From Ctenosaura bakeri (Eukaryota > Chordata > Lepidosauria > Squamata > Iguanidae), in contig CAOLHI010000078.1 of the NCBI GenBank assembly GCA_948474755.1, forward strand, positions 868,001 through 932,000: a stretch of DNA of 64,000 nucleotides, given 5' to 3'. The notes beneath the pieces were generated by a model that worked only from the letters and a program-made list of their open reading frames with translations, had not been told where the DNA came from and searched no databases. The translations under genes were made by a program, and so were the position numbers. Shown here one piece after another: positions 45,480 to 56,767 of the stretch (position 1 is its first letter; each line of letters begins with the position of its first letter).

Positions 45480-46136
45480 GTAAAATGTTGGATCTTGTTT
45501 TAATATCTCCTTAGATACAAAATGAAGTTTCCTGTGTTATGACTTTGCATGTAAAAATAATATATTAAGACATTTATGTGGTCCATGTGCGATTCTTGAA
45601 GAGCCAAGTCATATTGTATGCATTTTTCCTACAATAAGCACCACAGTTTTCTTTGCTAATACCATATATTTCCAAATGCACATAACTCCAATATGTTCTA
45701 GAACTCTCAAAAGGGCTTTCTATTCACTTATCAGTCCCGAGCCTGTAAAGAATATATGGGGAACTCTGGCCCATAGGGCAGATTTGGCATGGCAGATGAG
45801 GCGCTGGGCTCCTTTGTCCAAACCCATTCAGGAGAGAGAACGGGCAAGAAAATATTATCTCCTACTTGAAGGCCATTATTCAGTTGCTGTGCTCCTCCTT
45901 GCCTTTACCACAGAGGGAAAGTAATGGAAAAGGAAAACTGGCTGTATAGTCAATTGATGTTTTGAGGAACCAGGTGAGTTGGTTTTGTCCTGTCCTTGCC
46001 TTCCCTGTGGAAAGAAAGCAAAGAATGAGTGAAGACACCACTGCTAAGGTGCTTGTTGGAGGAGTAACCCTTCCAATCAGTGCTCTCTGGAGGATGCAGC
46101 TTCATTTTGCAGAGGTTTTCCAGACCTAAGAAGTGA

Positions 46137-47240
46137 GCAGAGTAATAATAATAATAGTAATAATAAATCTTTATTTGTATAGCCAAGGTCATTACACAGT
46201 ATTTCAGATAAAAACAGCATTAAAACAATACAAAAAGTGTTGTACTTTATGGTCCCATCTATCATCATCTCTAGTATCTATTTATCCTTACTACTAAGGT
46301 CCCTTCTCAAAATTGATACTTTAAAAGCAAAACAAACAACTTTATTGGAAATGTGTGGAACTGAATCCCCAAGAAGAAATTTAATTAGAAATGAGCTAGA
46401 CTTATTGGTGTAAGGTCAAGTTCTTTAAACAAGGCCTTTCTTAAGTCTGTGTAAATTGAGCATACCAATAGATAATGTGGTAGATCTTCAACTGTGTTGC
46501 TTCCATATGGGCAGACTCTGTCCTCCCTAGGGATATGATGGTACCTTCCATGAACTACTGCTGAGTCCATTGAGTTACAATGGAGAGCTGTGATAGCATA
46601 TCTCCACTTAAAATTTGTTTACGTATTGAGAATGAGTCATTTGTATAGGTAATTTGGCATACCAGGGAGCACATTTTGACAGACATATGGAAATACGATC
46701 AGCTTGGAAGTCTCTTTTTGAAATGTGTGCTTTCAGATGTCGAGCTGCTTGTTCAAAGTTTAAAACATCTAAAGACTCCAGCGAGAGACCATAACCCTCC
46801 ACTAGATGTAGAATCTTCTGAATCCAGGATAAATATTTCCTACTATAGCAGTTTGACATTTCTTTGAAGGCACTCAGACTTCTAAAGAGCCTATTCCTTT
46901 TCTCAGTTTCAACCAATATTTGATTGCATACATATGAAGGGCACTCTTCAGTGTATGGAGACCAGTCTCCAACCGCAAAATGGAGATTTCAGTTCCTATA
47001 GGTAAGCCTAAAGTTGCCCTGAAGAAATGATTCTGAACTGTTTCTAGGTGGGTTTTCAAGGATACTCCCCAAAGTTCAGTGCTGTAATGTATCTGAGTAA
47101 CTACTTTAGCCTTATAAATTTAAATAGCAGATGGGATCCATTTACCACCTTAAGTCAGCAGAGTAAAGCTGAATCTCTTGTGAACGTGCTACCTGGAGGA
47201 ACTCTAGCTGGCACTCTAACCCAGGACACTGACTTGTGGG
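46137..47240 (-). pseudogene. LINE-derived ORF2 C-terminal remnant, antisense (intron 7)
   Basis: Minus-strand frames in order from high to low coordinates read LETVQNHFFRATLGLPIGTE, RLETGLHTLKSALHMYAIKY, NRLFRSLSAFKEM, CLSKCAPWYAKL and VCPYGSNTVEDLPHYLLVCS. That is the thumb/C-terminal region of a non-LTR reverse transcriptase with a C-x(n)-H-x4-C zinc-knuckle-like segment. A TAATAATAATAGTAATAATA tract at 46144-46163 would be its 3' simple-repeat tail. Several stops and shifts are present. I cannot place the clade with confidence (R4/Dong-, L2- or CR1-like). Confidence 0.6.
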
Positions 47241-47541
47241 AGGGGGTACCTTGATGTTATCTGTCTCAGAGAATCCTTGGGAAATTACCCCACAAAATTT
47301 CCTCATCCCTGCTCTAAAGTAATTTATTATAGGTATGCTATGTTAAACTACCACTTATTTACTCTTTCTCATTTTGTTCCAAGCCATTTTCATGGGGAAG
47401 ATGGAAGGAGAGGTTGTCAATACACTTTGAATTCTAAGGAACAATCTGGAATTATTTTTTTTAAAAGATCTGATAGCACTAGAAGTATCTCCTTTATATC
47501 TGGCAGTTTATATAGGCTGACAATAACATATTTTTTCCTAG

Positions 47542-47653
47542 GAGATTGTGATTCAAACTAATTCAAAGCACATCCCCAGTGCAGGTGATAGTTCCCAGTT
47601 AGCACCAGAAAAAGCCACAGGACCTGAGCTAACAGCAAAACACCTATCTTCAG
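47542..47653 (+). CDS. ANLN: Anillin exon 8
   Basis: It encodes residues 427-463 (EIVIQTNSKHIPSAGDSSQL, APEKATGPELTAKHLSS). Acceptor TTTTTTCCTAG, donor GTATGTA, phase 0 in and 1 out. Conservation with human is weak, as expected for this disordered stretch (human ETHCQSTPLKKHQG and IPAKNSSTEP), but frame and phase join the confident exons on both sides. Confidence 0.82.
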
Positions 47654-48144
47654 GTATGTATACTCTAATACTGATTATATGAACGTGAAGGATGATTTAG
47701 CAAAGGTAAGAGCAGTTTGTCTGAATCCTGACCTCATAATTGGTTAGTGCAAATCTAGTTCAGATTTCATGGTATCAATATCTGTTCTTAGGATATTGTT
47801 AGTTATGCCAAATACTTGCTTTACAAGTTTGTGTAAAGCAAGAACCTGCATTTTTGTACTGTCATGTAGGAAATGAAATAGCTAATAGAAAAATGGATAT
47901 GAGGGGTTTTTATTTCAGTTCTCATGAATCCTTGCTATCAAACATGTTAGCTGGGGTTGATTGAAGTTACAATCGAAAACATATGTAGGGCAGCAGATTG
48001 GGAAAGGCTGAGCTAGATCATTTTTCCCTATAGAACTTTGACAGCTATACATGGCTAATCTGTCTCTGTGCCTCTTCCACTTTTTTAATAAAGTGTACAA
48101 AGTAGAGTTCCCCTTAATTTTTAAATCTGAAATATTCACAGATA

Positions 48145-48655
48145 CAGTCCTCCCTCCACATTTGAGGGTTTGACCTTTGCAAATTTGATTATTCACCAGG
48201 CATGTGCTTGCCCCCTCCATTTTCTTCCCTCGATTCCCTTGCATTTCTCACCTCAGGCTTGTGAGGCTTCTGTTTAAAAGGGCCGTTTTTAGCTTTTTGG
48301 GTGAGCAAAGCCCCACTGCTGGAGACATGTCCTTTCTCCATGTGCCTGCACTTTCCTTTTGTGTAATGGCTGCTGATTGGTCAGATGCTTTCTTTGCTCC
48401 TACTCTTTCCTTTTCAATATGGCTGCCAGAAGTCACAATAGAAGGAAAGTGCTATACTTTTTTTCCTTTGAGGGGGAAGTACTGATAAGCCTTTTAAGTT
48501 GTCCTTTTTTCTCCCTTGCCCCACTGCAGGGCCAGAGGCAAAGGAATGGAATGGGGGATCTCTAGAGAGGAATCGTGAGGGGGGAGTTATTGCAATTTTC
48601 CCACTTTTGCGGAGGTTCTGTGCTCCTGACTTTCGCGAATGTGGAGGGGCTGCTG
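48145..48655. mobile_element. Tigger-like DNA transposon copy B (intron 8)
   Basis: 511 bp. The left end CAGTCCTCCCTCCACATTTG and right end CGCGAATGTGGAGGGGCTGC are inverted, with TA on both sides (48143-48144, 48656-48657). The subterminal GGTTTGACCTTTGCAAATTT and GATTATTCACCAGG match the right end of copy A (18939-19922) in reverse. No transposase; TcMar/Tigger-type is inferred from TA target and termini. Confidence 0.75.
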
Positions 48656-49149
48656 TATATTTTATGACATCTGTACGGTAGCTTCCCAAAGCTTCTACGA
48701 CCAAATAAATCTTGAGTTTTTGTACACTCACTTCCCATCATGTCATTGCATAGAGAACAGTATGTGGCCTTGTAAATTAGATTAATGTGGTATAATTGGG
48801 GACTATCCATGAACCTTGCTAGTGTAGATTGAGGAAATACATAAGAGTAGGCCCATGATCTCTGTCACACACTGAGGGGATGCGCCTCCTTAAGATTTTG
48901 TTAGCTGTATCCAGTATTGATATGTTAACCGAAATCTTAGAATTTTAGTGAACTCTCCAACCAAATTAAGATACTGCTAGATGAGTGAGTTGAGTTTCTC
49001 GTCAAAGTAGTAGCTGGAGATTTTCTGATCTTTCAAGAAATCTAGATTTTCACAGATCATTTGCAAACTAGTTTGACTTCACTAGAGCTTTGAACTTTAT
49101 TTAAAATCTGACTGCTTTATTGAGTAATGTATTATCTGGAAACTTTTAG

Positions 49150-49266
49150 CTACTTCAGATTATGAAACAACAGAAGAACACACTCCTCTGAGAACCTTTT
49201 CACCAAAGAGTCCTGTAAAAACAGCTTCTAACTCAAAGCTTGAGCAACTTTCTGAAAAACAAAAAG
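49150..49266 (+). CDS. ANLN: Anillin exon 9
   Basis: It encodes residues 464-502: ATSDYETTEEHTPLRTFSPK then SPVKTASNSKLEQLSEKQK. Acceptor AACTTTTAG, donor GTTTGTG; phase 1 on both sides, so the exon can be skipped or duplicated without a frame change. It aligns loosely with human EMTKSSPLKITLF and KVEQK. It closely resembles exon 10, see findings. Confidence 0.82.
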
Positions 49267-50046
49267 GTTTGTGTTTTCTAACTCTGTATCCTGAATTAGT
49301 CTCATGATATACATCTCACCTTTCAAAAGGGGTTTTACAAAAATCAGTAGGTTTAAATCTTCACAGTGTACCACAGATGATCTTTAACATATAGCTGAAC
49401 TTGTTGCTTGGAAAATCTTTTTATAATTATACAACATCATTCATAATTAAAACCTATAAACATACCACTATAAAGTACAAAATGATTATAAAAATGTAGA
49501 ACATTTCATCTAAAGCAAAGAGCATTAAGCAGCAATAATTTTTAAATGTTTATTTTGATAAACATATGCCAAGTGCAAATTAATAATTAAAAGCTGAAGT
49601 AACCAACTAGATCTTTAAAACTACAAAGAGGAGATGAAGCAAATTTTGCAAGACAGGGAGTTATTGTAGTGATGTGATGGTTACTGGATTTCTTGATATC
49701 TTAAAAATTCTGCCATTAGAAATGCAAAAAAGAGCTCAAGAAAACATTTTTAATATATATTTCTTTTATTAAAATAAAAAGAGAGAAAAGCATTGTTCTC
49801 TGTATAGTCATAATACAGCAATACAGGAAATAACAGTATTTTTACTAACAAAGAGTGAACGCCATGTTCAAATGATTTACTCAAAAATAGAAAAATTGAA
49901 TATATGTATTCAATATAATAGAATTTTCAAGAACTTAGATAAGATGTACATACTTAATATTAAATATCCAACAGAAAGGAAGAACAGGAAGACATATTGA
50001 AATACGCTTCCCAAATATTCAGATAATCAGCAGGAAGACTTATGTA

Positions 50047-50880
50047 TATACTTGTGTATAAGTCAACCTCATGTGTAAGTTGAGAGCAGGTTTAGGGGCC
50101 CAAATTATGGAATTTGATATAACTCATGGATAAGTTGAGGGCCATTCCATGATAAGGGGAAAGTATCAGTGCCACCTCAGGGACCAACTGCCTCTGGGCA
50201 CTACTGCTGCCATTTTTTCACCCAGGCATTTAAAAAGGCCTTTCACCACTCTATTCAGAGAAAGGGATGGTTCTTTTTAAAAAACAAAATAACATATTTG
50301 CCAGCATATAAGACGCACCCCATTTATACACCGGCAAATATGCACCAGCATATAAGACACACCCCATTTTCAAACAGTATTTTTCAGGAAAAAAAGTGAG
50401 TCTTATATGCCAGCAAATAGGGTAATAAGTTAAGGTACAGTATAAACTCTTATTTAAGAAAACGAAGGAACCATTGTCTCTGAGTAAAATGCTGAGAAGC
50501 GAGAGCTTAGTACCTTCTGGGAGAACCTAAAAGAAGCATCAATCCCCTCTACTCTATTGGCCTTTGATGGGAAGTGCCAAAGAGCCATCACCACCAACAC
50601 CACCGTTTTCCTACCCAGGCATTCAAAAAGGCCAGAAGCTTTATTGCAGCCAAGAGAGTAAAGGGGGTTGGTGCTTCTTTTAAGTTCTCCCAGGACAAAC
50701 TAAAATCTCGCCTTTTGATACTCTACTTAGAGAATGATGGTTCTTTCTTTCTTTTTTTTCTTTTCTTTTTTTTTGATTTGTTAAGGCACAATGCTTAACG
50801 TTGACCTATGGATAAGTTGACCCAGGTTTTTGGGGATCAACTTTTTTGATTAAAATTTCTAGACTTATACATGAGTATAC
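50047..50880. mobile_element. DNA transposon with TATACTTGTGTATAAG termini (intron 9)
   Basis: The left TIR TATACTTGTGTATAAGTC is inverted at the right end as GACTTATACATGAGTATA. Subterminal repeats (GGATAAGTTGAGGGCC; GGATAAGTTGACCC) are characteristic of this sauropsid element. It contains a nested element at 50296-50418 and no transposase frame. Confidence 0.65.
50296..50418. mobile_element. Short nested element with ATTTGCCAGCATATAAGAC termini
   Basis: 123 bp. The left end ATTTGCCAGCATATAAGAC is mirrored at the right as GTCTTATATGCCAGCAAAT (one difference). A partial internal copy, ACCAGCATATAAGACACACC, follows the left end. It lies inside the element at 50047-50880. Confidence 0.7.
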
Positions 50881-50977
50881 ACAATATGTAGAAAACCTTC
50901 CTTATTGGTATTTGCGATAAACTACGTTTACAATTGTAGGATTGTTGTAATTTTTTTACTCCTTTGAAAACTTCTAG

Positions 50978-51079
50978 ATTATAATGTGGAAATAGATTGT
51001 GAAAAGAAAGAAGAACACAGTCCAGTGAACATCTTCTCACCAAAGACTTCTGCAAATAGAGTGTCTGCCAAACAAACTG
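50978..51079 (+). CDS. ANLN: Anillin exon 10 (likely duplicate of exon 9)
   Basis: It encodes residues 503-536: DYNVEIDCEKKEEHSPVNIF then SPKTSANRVSAKQT. Acceptor AAACTTCTAG, donor GTTTGTA, phase 1 on both sides. The EEHSPVNIFSPK segment aligns with EEHTPLRTFSPK of exon 9 (8 of 12 identical). Over 37 bases (51010-51046 and 49173-49209) 30 are identical. It keeps the reading frame into exon 11. Whether it is included in the mRNA cannot be seen here. Confidence 0.75.
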
Positions 51080-53282
51080 GTTTGTAAAAAAAAAAAAAAA
51101 TTAAAAAAATGCAGGGGTAGCTGTGTAGACTACAAAAAAAATCTGAAGTGCATATGCTGGTGGTATCTTTATTACCCTAACCAGAAGGTGTGAAATACAC
51201 CGTACTAGCTTTCAAAACTGCATCAAGCAGCAATTGTTTTTTAAGAATCATGCAAGGAAATTAAGATGATAGAGTCACAGATCTGTATTGTAGTTGAGGT
51301 GTTTGCTTAAGATACTATTAGTGGATTTTGTTTAGTTACTTTTGTTTTCAATCACCTTATGACTAAGGGGTGTGACCTAGCCTTTCTTTTTGCATCAACC
51401 CACAATACCACTTGCTCAGCTTTCCTTCCTCCTTTCCACTAGAGAATGAAGTATCTCTTGTAGTGTTTACATTCTGGCTGTGCTGGAACTGAAAGTAAAA
51501 GTTGGCTGACCAGGCTAATGGGATGTCAATCCAAGTAGCTAGTAGCCAGAGGGAAATCACTGACTTTAAAGAAATGTGTTCAAGTCTAAACTGATAAAAG
51601 CTATGGAATGGCGAGAACAGTAAACTCTAGTGCCTAAGCCAGTCTTCCAATCAGAAAGTTGTCTAGTTTTCAGCATGCCTAGGATATAGGGGCTTTACTC
51701 ACTAGTACCTGCTGAAGAGGGAGGCCCTGCTTATGTGTCTTTCTTCCCCTCATGGTTAAATGTTTGTTGCTCAAGGATTTACTCTGTAAATGCTTTCTAA
51801 AGGTTTCTGTATGCCACCTTGTCTGAGCTGTGTGAAATTAACCTTGTTTCTAGGTGAAGGCATTAAAAACATTTTAAAAAGGCATTAAAAGCAACATCTT
51901 AACAACAACATCTGGCTCACCATCACCTTTTAAATTAATGGCCTAAATTCAGTTGCTACTCCCAACTAGATCAGATGCATTGAAGCAGCTGGTGAATGAC
52001 AATTCAACAGCTATGTAAATTCCATTGATTTAATGTGTTTACTCTTGTTGACTATCAGGTGCATTTAGGCCAATGAAACCTATCTGTTGGCAGAAACAAA
52101 AAAGGTTGGTTTGGTGTTGGTATGAGGGAAACACAAACTGTATGGGAGAAAGATTGTTTGAATGTTCTCTGGATTTTGATTCAATTCAGCGTAGGGGTAG
52201 GGGTAGGGGTGAAAATGACACTTTACCTAAAAGTAAAAGGGAGCCTAGATGGTGAGTGTGGGAGATGACAACAAATAAAAAGAAAGGTCATTTGACTTGA
52301 CATTGGAAAAACTGATAGTTGTTGTGAGAGTGGAAATACACAAATATTGAAACCTTAAAACCAAGCTGCACAGTATACAGGGTGTTTGTTTCATTTTCTG
52401 GGTAGTTAGAGAGGAGCAATCCACATAATGGGTTATTTTCCTTGTGCCAGCTCAGAAGGATGGAGTCCATTAGCTTCCTTTCTGTTAAGTGTTGACTCCA
52501 TCATCTCTCTGTTTTTCCTCCTGCCTTGCCAGCAAGAAGCTTTTAACATGTCTTTTCAGTTCTTCCTTTTCATATTAAATCTATTTAGCTCACTTCTCTT
52601 AATTATACTTTTTTCCCTTTCACCTCTGCTCCTTCTCAATTCAAAAAAATACCCCCGGTCCTCCCCTTCCCACTTATAATGGCTTCAGCAGTGGCAAATT
52701 TAAGGAAGCTGAGGAGGGGAAATGCAAATAGAACCTCATGATTTCCTCAGGAAAAACACAGCAGGGAACCAGTCCAAGAGCAGTCTCAGGAATGCAACTT
52801 CTGATGTGCTTGAGCAGGCAGCCCAACTGTTGTTACAATTCATATACGGGAGACTGAATTTTGAATATCGTATATAATATACTGTTTAGTCATAAGTACA
52901 TTCTCAGAAGTTTGCGTTCATTTGTGTTAAGTTGTGGGTGCATCAGGCCAATGTTCGCTACTCTGTTGTTTGCCAAATGTTTTAGGATCCATTAGCCAGG
53001 CCACATGGTAATTGTCAGGGAGGATGGGAACTGTAGCTCAAATCTACATGGCCATGAAGGTGTGGACATCTAATTATGCTGTGGATGAAAAATTCCCAAC
53101 CGTGTGCCTGAGCCATGTGGGACTGTCTTCTCTGTACATTATTGTCACGGGGTAGAAGTTTAGATTTGATAAACTTTTGGCCTGTTGATCACATTGGTTT
53201 CTTTTCTCTATGTTTGCAAATATATGGGAGGAGGGAGGGAAAATTTAGTTAATTTTAAGGCTTTATGTGTTTTATTGTTTAG
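51080..53282 (+). other. ANLN intron 10
   Basis: 2.2 kb of intronic DNA with no recognised element apart from a short TAGGGG tract at 52192-52210. Confidence 0.6.
52192..52210 (+). repeat. (TAGGGG)3 tract
   Basis: Three perfect hexamers TAGGGG followed by T. G-rich on the transcribed-sense strand. Too short to be a telomeric relic. Confidence 0.8.
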
Positions 53283-53512
53283 AGGAAGAACACGAAACTG
53301 AGGTGAATGACGAGATGAATAGTTCAAAGGTGATAAATGATATCTTCGATGAAGTTCTTCAAGAAGGTGGGACTGACATAGAGAAACTTAAAAAAGAAAT
53401 GAGTATTAACTTAGCAGGTGACAGTGACGAAGAAGTAGAAGAGACTCTGAACATTTCATCAATGTCACTCTTAACACCCTTAACAGAATCTGTTGCTGTT
53501 GTAAGTCCAGAG
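53283..53512 (+). CDS. ANLN: Anillin exon 11
   Basis: It encodes residues 537-613. [20 protein letters not shown] (human [20 protein letters not shown]), an acidic stretch [20 protein letters not shown] (human [19 protein letters not shown]), then ESVAVVSPE. Acceptor TTATTGTTTAG, donor GTAAGAA; phase 1 in and 0 out. The SSKVINDxF and LNISSMSLL blocks identify anillin unambiguously. Confidence 0.97.
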
Positions 53513-53737
53513 GTAAGAAAGGGTATTAAATATGGTACTGTTGTATGTGCATGTGCATATCTAAATTCAGTAAGCTGTCAGGAAATGGGGTAATATACCT
53601 TCAAATGTCAACTGTTTTCCTTTGGATCCCTCCTATATTAACAAGCCTTTCCAATAAATATTATAGCAAAATGTAACTTCACTTCAGACGTTAAAGAATG
53701 ATCAACTACATGTGCCTTATTTTTCTCTGCCCACCAG

Positions 53738-53889
53738 GTTTTTGCTTCCCCTAGTAAATCAGTTGGAGAAGGAAGTAATGCAAGTGATGACAGCCCAAAA
53801 TCCAGCAAATTTCAAAGAATGTCAGTCTGTAGAACTGAATCTGGAAGCAGCATTGGTTCCTTGTCAGAGGAGCGCAATCTTTTATATAG
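53738..53889 (+). CDS. ANLN: Anillin exon 12
   Basis: It encodes residues 614-663: VFASPSKSVGEGSNASDDSP, KSSKFQRMSVCRTESGSSIG, SLSEERNLLYS. Human has [20 protein letters not shown] and SEDRDLLYS. Acceptor CTGCCCACCAG, donor GTAATAA, phase 0 in and 2 out; the Ser codon is completed by exon 13. A longer open frame in another phase over the same bases is a shadow. Confidence 0.95.
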
Positions 53890-54346
53890 GTAATAATTCC
53901 TAGTTTAGAATGTTTAACCGGATTGTCATCTAATGTCTCTTGAAGTGATGGTAGTAAAACGTAATAGAAGGCAGTTAAACAGCTTGGTAGCATCCAAGAG
54001 GAGTCAGGTTGTGTGTGTGTTGTTTTTTTTTTATGAGAATGGACTCTCTTGGGAAAAGTTTATTGTGACACGCTTGGAATACATGGACAAAGCTTCACCT
54101 AGTGTTATTCAGGGATTTGTATGGAACAAATCTGTATTGCCACACTCTCAGTTCACTTTGAGGGGAGCCATAAGAGCTGGTAATACTTCCATACCAATTT
54201 TAGCAAGATCAGTAAGGCAACAACATCACCTGAGACTAACCTTAGTTGTAAGTCTGTTGTTAGTTGTGAGATGCACTACATGAAATAGATTGGGTCAAAC
54301 AAACTGTTCTTCATCTTTCTAAAACTGGACTTTTCTTCCCTGAAAG

Positions 54347-54494
54347 CATTGATGCTTATCGGTCTCAGAGATTCAAAGAAACTGATCGTCCTTCAATAAA
54401 GCAAGTAATTGTTCGTAAAGAAGATGTTTCTTCCAGGCTTGAAGAGAAGAAGAATGGAAGTTCTGACCAAATGAACATTAAAAGCAAATTGCAG
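54347..54494 (+). CDS. ANLN: Anillin exon 13
   Basis: It encodes residues 664-713: [48 protein letters not shown]. Human has [20 protein letters not shown] and [17 protein letters not shown]; conservation is near complete. Acceptor TTCCCTGAAAG, donor GTAGCTA; phase 2 in and 0 out. This is the conserved segment just before the anillin homology domain. Confidence 0.97.
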
Positions 54495-55689
54495 GTAGCT
54501 AAGACTCTGGCTTCTAGTTCTGGAAAATTAAATATGTACATATACCTGTGTCATAATTCCTACAAATACTGTAATGACTTGCATTTCAATTATTTTATAA
54601 AGTTGTCTGGGCCTACCAGCAACCTTGATTTCAAGGTTTTCCTTTCTAGGCTGATCTAGGGTAAAACTTGGCTAGTATCTGGAGAAGTACTGGCTCACAG
54701 TTGAATAGATTCATGAATGAAGAAATATGGGATGTGATAGATGTGGCTTCATTATTGTTATGAGCACAATAACATGAAAACTGATACAGTGCTGCCTCTG
54801 GATATATTCAGTACCTTTTAATGATGCACACAGCTAAGTACTTCTGTGCTTCACAACTGAAATGTAGGAACATTTATTTATTCTGGCCTTCAAACAAAAT
54901 GCTAAACATTAGTATGACTGCTCCAACCATCAATGTCCTATTTTTTCTTTTTGTATATTTAAAACATTTGCATTTAGGTGTCAATTTGATACATAGGCAT
55001 AAGCTGTGTTGAATTCAGTGGGAATTTTGAATAAACTGAACTAGTATTTAAGACTGCGTGTTCCCACTCTAGAACAGGACTAGAAAAAAGTGTGACATCT
55101 GGGTAATATGCTGCTTCTGGGCCCAAAATTGTTTTAAGAAAAGAAATTTCAGTGGTTTTCTTTGCCCTCAAACATCAACTAGTGGATGAGAAGAGCAGTC
55201 TCCCTCTCCTCTCTTTTTAGGTCCAGAGATACCTTCTTCTCAGTAGAAAGGGACCCTGAAGTTGAATTCTGGGAAGGAAAAAAGCCTTCTCCTGGACTAA
55301 AAAGTACAAGATACACTTTTAAAAAAAAAAAAAAAAAAGGATAAGGTCCTCGTGGGATCAGTACATTCCCTAACCACTAACAGTTATCCACCCATGCTCT
55401 AGATGTCTCTTGTGACTGTACCATTTTTAAACACACACTATAATTCTTTTTTTATTGGTTGCCGTAAGAACAGGTAGGTACTTCCTGATTCTACCTTTCA
55501 ATTTTGTTGTGCGAGATGTGGATGCTGCATTATGAGGAACTTAAAATACCTACTATCATGTCTGTTTTTAAATGTTTTTAAATTTAACAAATTAAATAAT
55601 TGGATTTGGTGGAAGTTTAACAAATGAATGTGTTATTTCATTCTAATGTGTCCTTGGTTTGCAATGTCCACTCACTTGATTTCATGTAG

Positions 55690-55825
55690 GAGCTGAATAA
55701 TGAAATAAACCTGCAACAAACTGTCATACATCAAGCGAGTCAGGCTCTGAACTGCTGTATTGATGAGGAACATGGAAAGGGGTCACAAGAAGAAGCAGAA
55801 GCTGAGAGACTACTTCTCATTGCAA
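55690..55825 (+). CDS. ANLN: Anillin exon 14
   Basis: It encodes residues 714-758: [20 protein letters not shown] [45 protein letters not shown]. Acceptor TTTCATGTAG, donor GTATGGT, phase 0 in and 1 out. This helical, predicted coiled-coil segment opens the anillin homology domain, whose N-terminal part binds RhoA in human anillin. Conservation with human is nearly complete. Confidence 0.97.
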
Positions 55826-56265
55826 GTATGGTGTTTTTGTTTATTTAGCAATTGTCTTGTGTATATTGATTTTTGTTTATAGTTTATAAAATAGTAATTT
55901 ATTTCTCATTCAAAATCATAATGTATAGAATTTCATGATTATGTTTCCAAACGTACAAAAAAGTTTGGTGTGATTCATTATCAGTTTGTATTGAGATCAA
56001 TTAAAGTGCTAGAATATGTTTCATGTATCATTGATTTTCTGTTATAATTAAAATGCTTGTGTTTAGAAAAGTTGGAGATAAATATGTTATGTTCTTTCAC
56101 TGCCATTGAAGAAGAATGCTGTTAACAAAAATACATTGGAAATTTTCTTAATATTTCATTTTCTAATACCTTGCCCCTTGCAATCTGTGTTAGGTAAAAG
56201 AAGATTCTATTAAGAAAGGCATTGTACCCCTGAACATCAAATATGATGACTAACTGAGGAAAGTA

Positions 56266-56765
56266 CTGTATGTTCCCATGTATAGGACTACTTTTGAACC
56301 CCAAAAAACTTTTCAAAAGTTGGGAGGCCGTCTTATACGCCGGCCCAAACGCCGGCCCCCGCCGCTGAGGCAACTCTCCTCCGCCGCCGCTGCCATCGCC
56401 TGCCCAAAACAACTCCCCCGCCCTCCCCCGCCGCCCTACACCACCCCAGTCTTGTCCTCCTTTTAAGCTATAGAGTGAATTAGGAAAAGTTTAATCCACT
56501 TGCACTGTTTTATGTTTGCATGTTTGATGACAAACGGCCTTATGTTTATAAGTGACAGTTTTCCTGCTAAGTACCTGCATGTCATAAGTCTTTGAATTAA
56601 AATTACCATATTGAAATCAAATCTGATGTTTTTTTAATTTTTATTTGGTGTGCGTTGGAAGAGGGGTGGTCTTATACGGCGAGTATATCCTAAACTCTAT
56701 ATTTTTACTGGAAAAGTTGGGGGTCGTCTTATACGCCCAGTCACCCTATACATGGGAATATACAG
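56266..56765. mobile_element. Non-autonomous DNA transposon, TA target (intron 14)
   Basis: Starts CTGTATGTTCCCATGTATAG and ends CTATACATGGGAATATACAG, an inverted pair of about 20 bp with one mismatch, flanked by TA on both sides (56264-56265, 56766-56767). Subterminal GTCTTATACGC motifs occur near both ends. The interior has a GC-rich CCGCCGCC stretch (56345-56460). Mariner/Tc1-type by target; no transposase. Confidence 0.75.
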
Positions 56766-56767
56766 TA

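Noticed and set aside
45676..45924. 82-codon plus-strand open frame in ANLN intron 7
   Set aside because: It has no flanking splice signals in phase with exons 7 and 8 and no recognised similarity; the confident frame already joins exon 7 to exon 8.
52192..52210. Interstitial telomere repeat
   Set aside because: The unit is TAGGGG, not TTAGGG, and occurs only three times.
53712..53903. 63-codon frame over exon 12
   Set aside because: It is out of phase with anillin; the exon 12 frame encodes the conserved SPKxxKFQR and LLYS segments.
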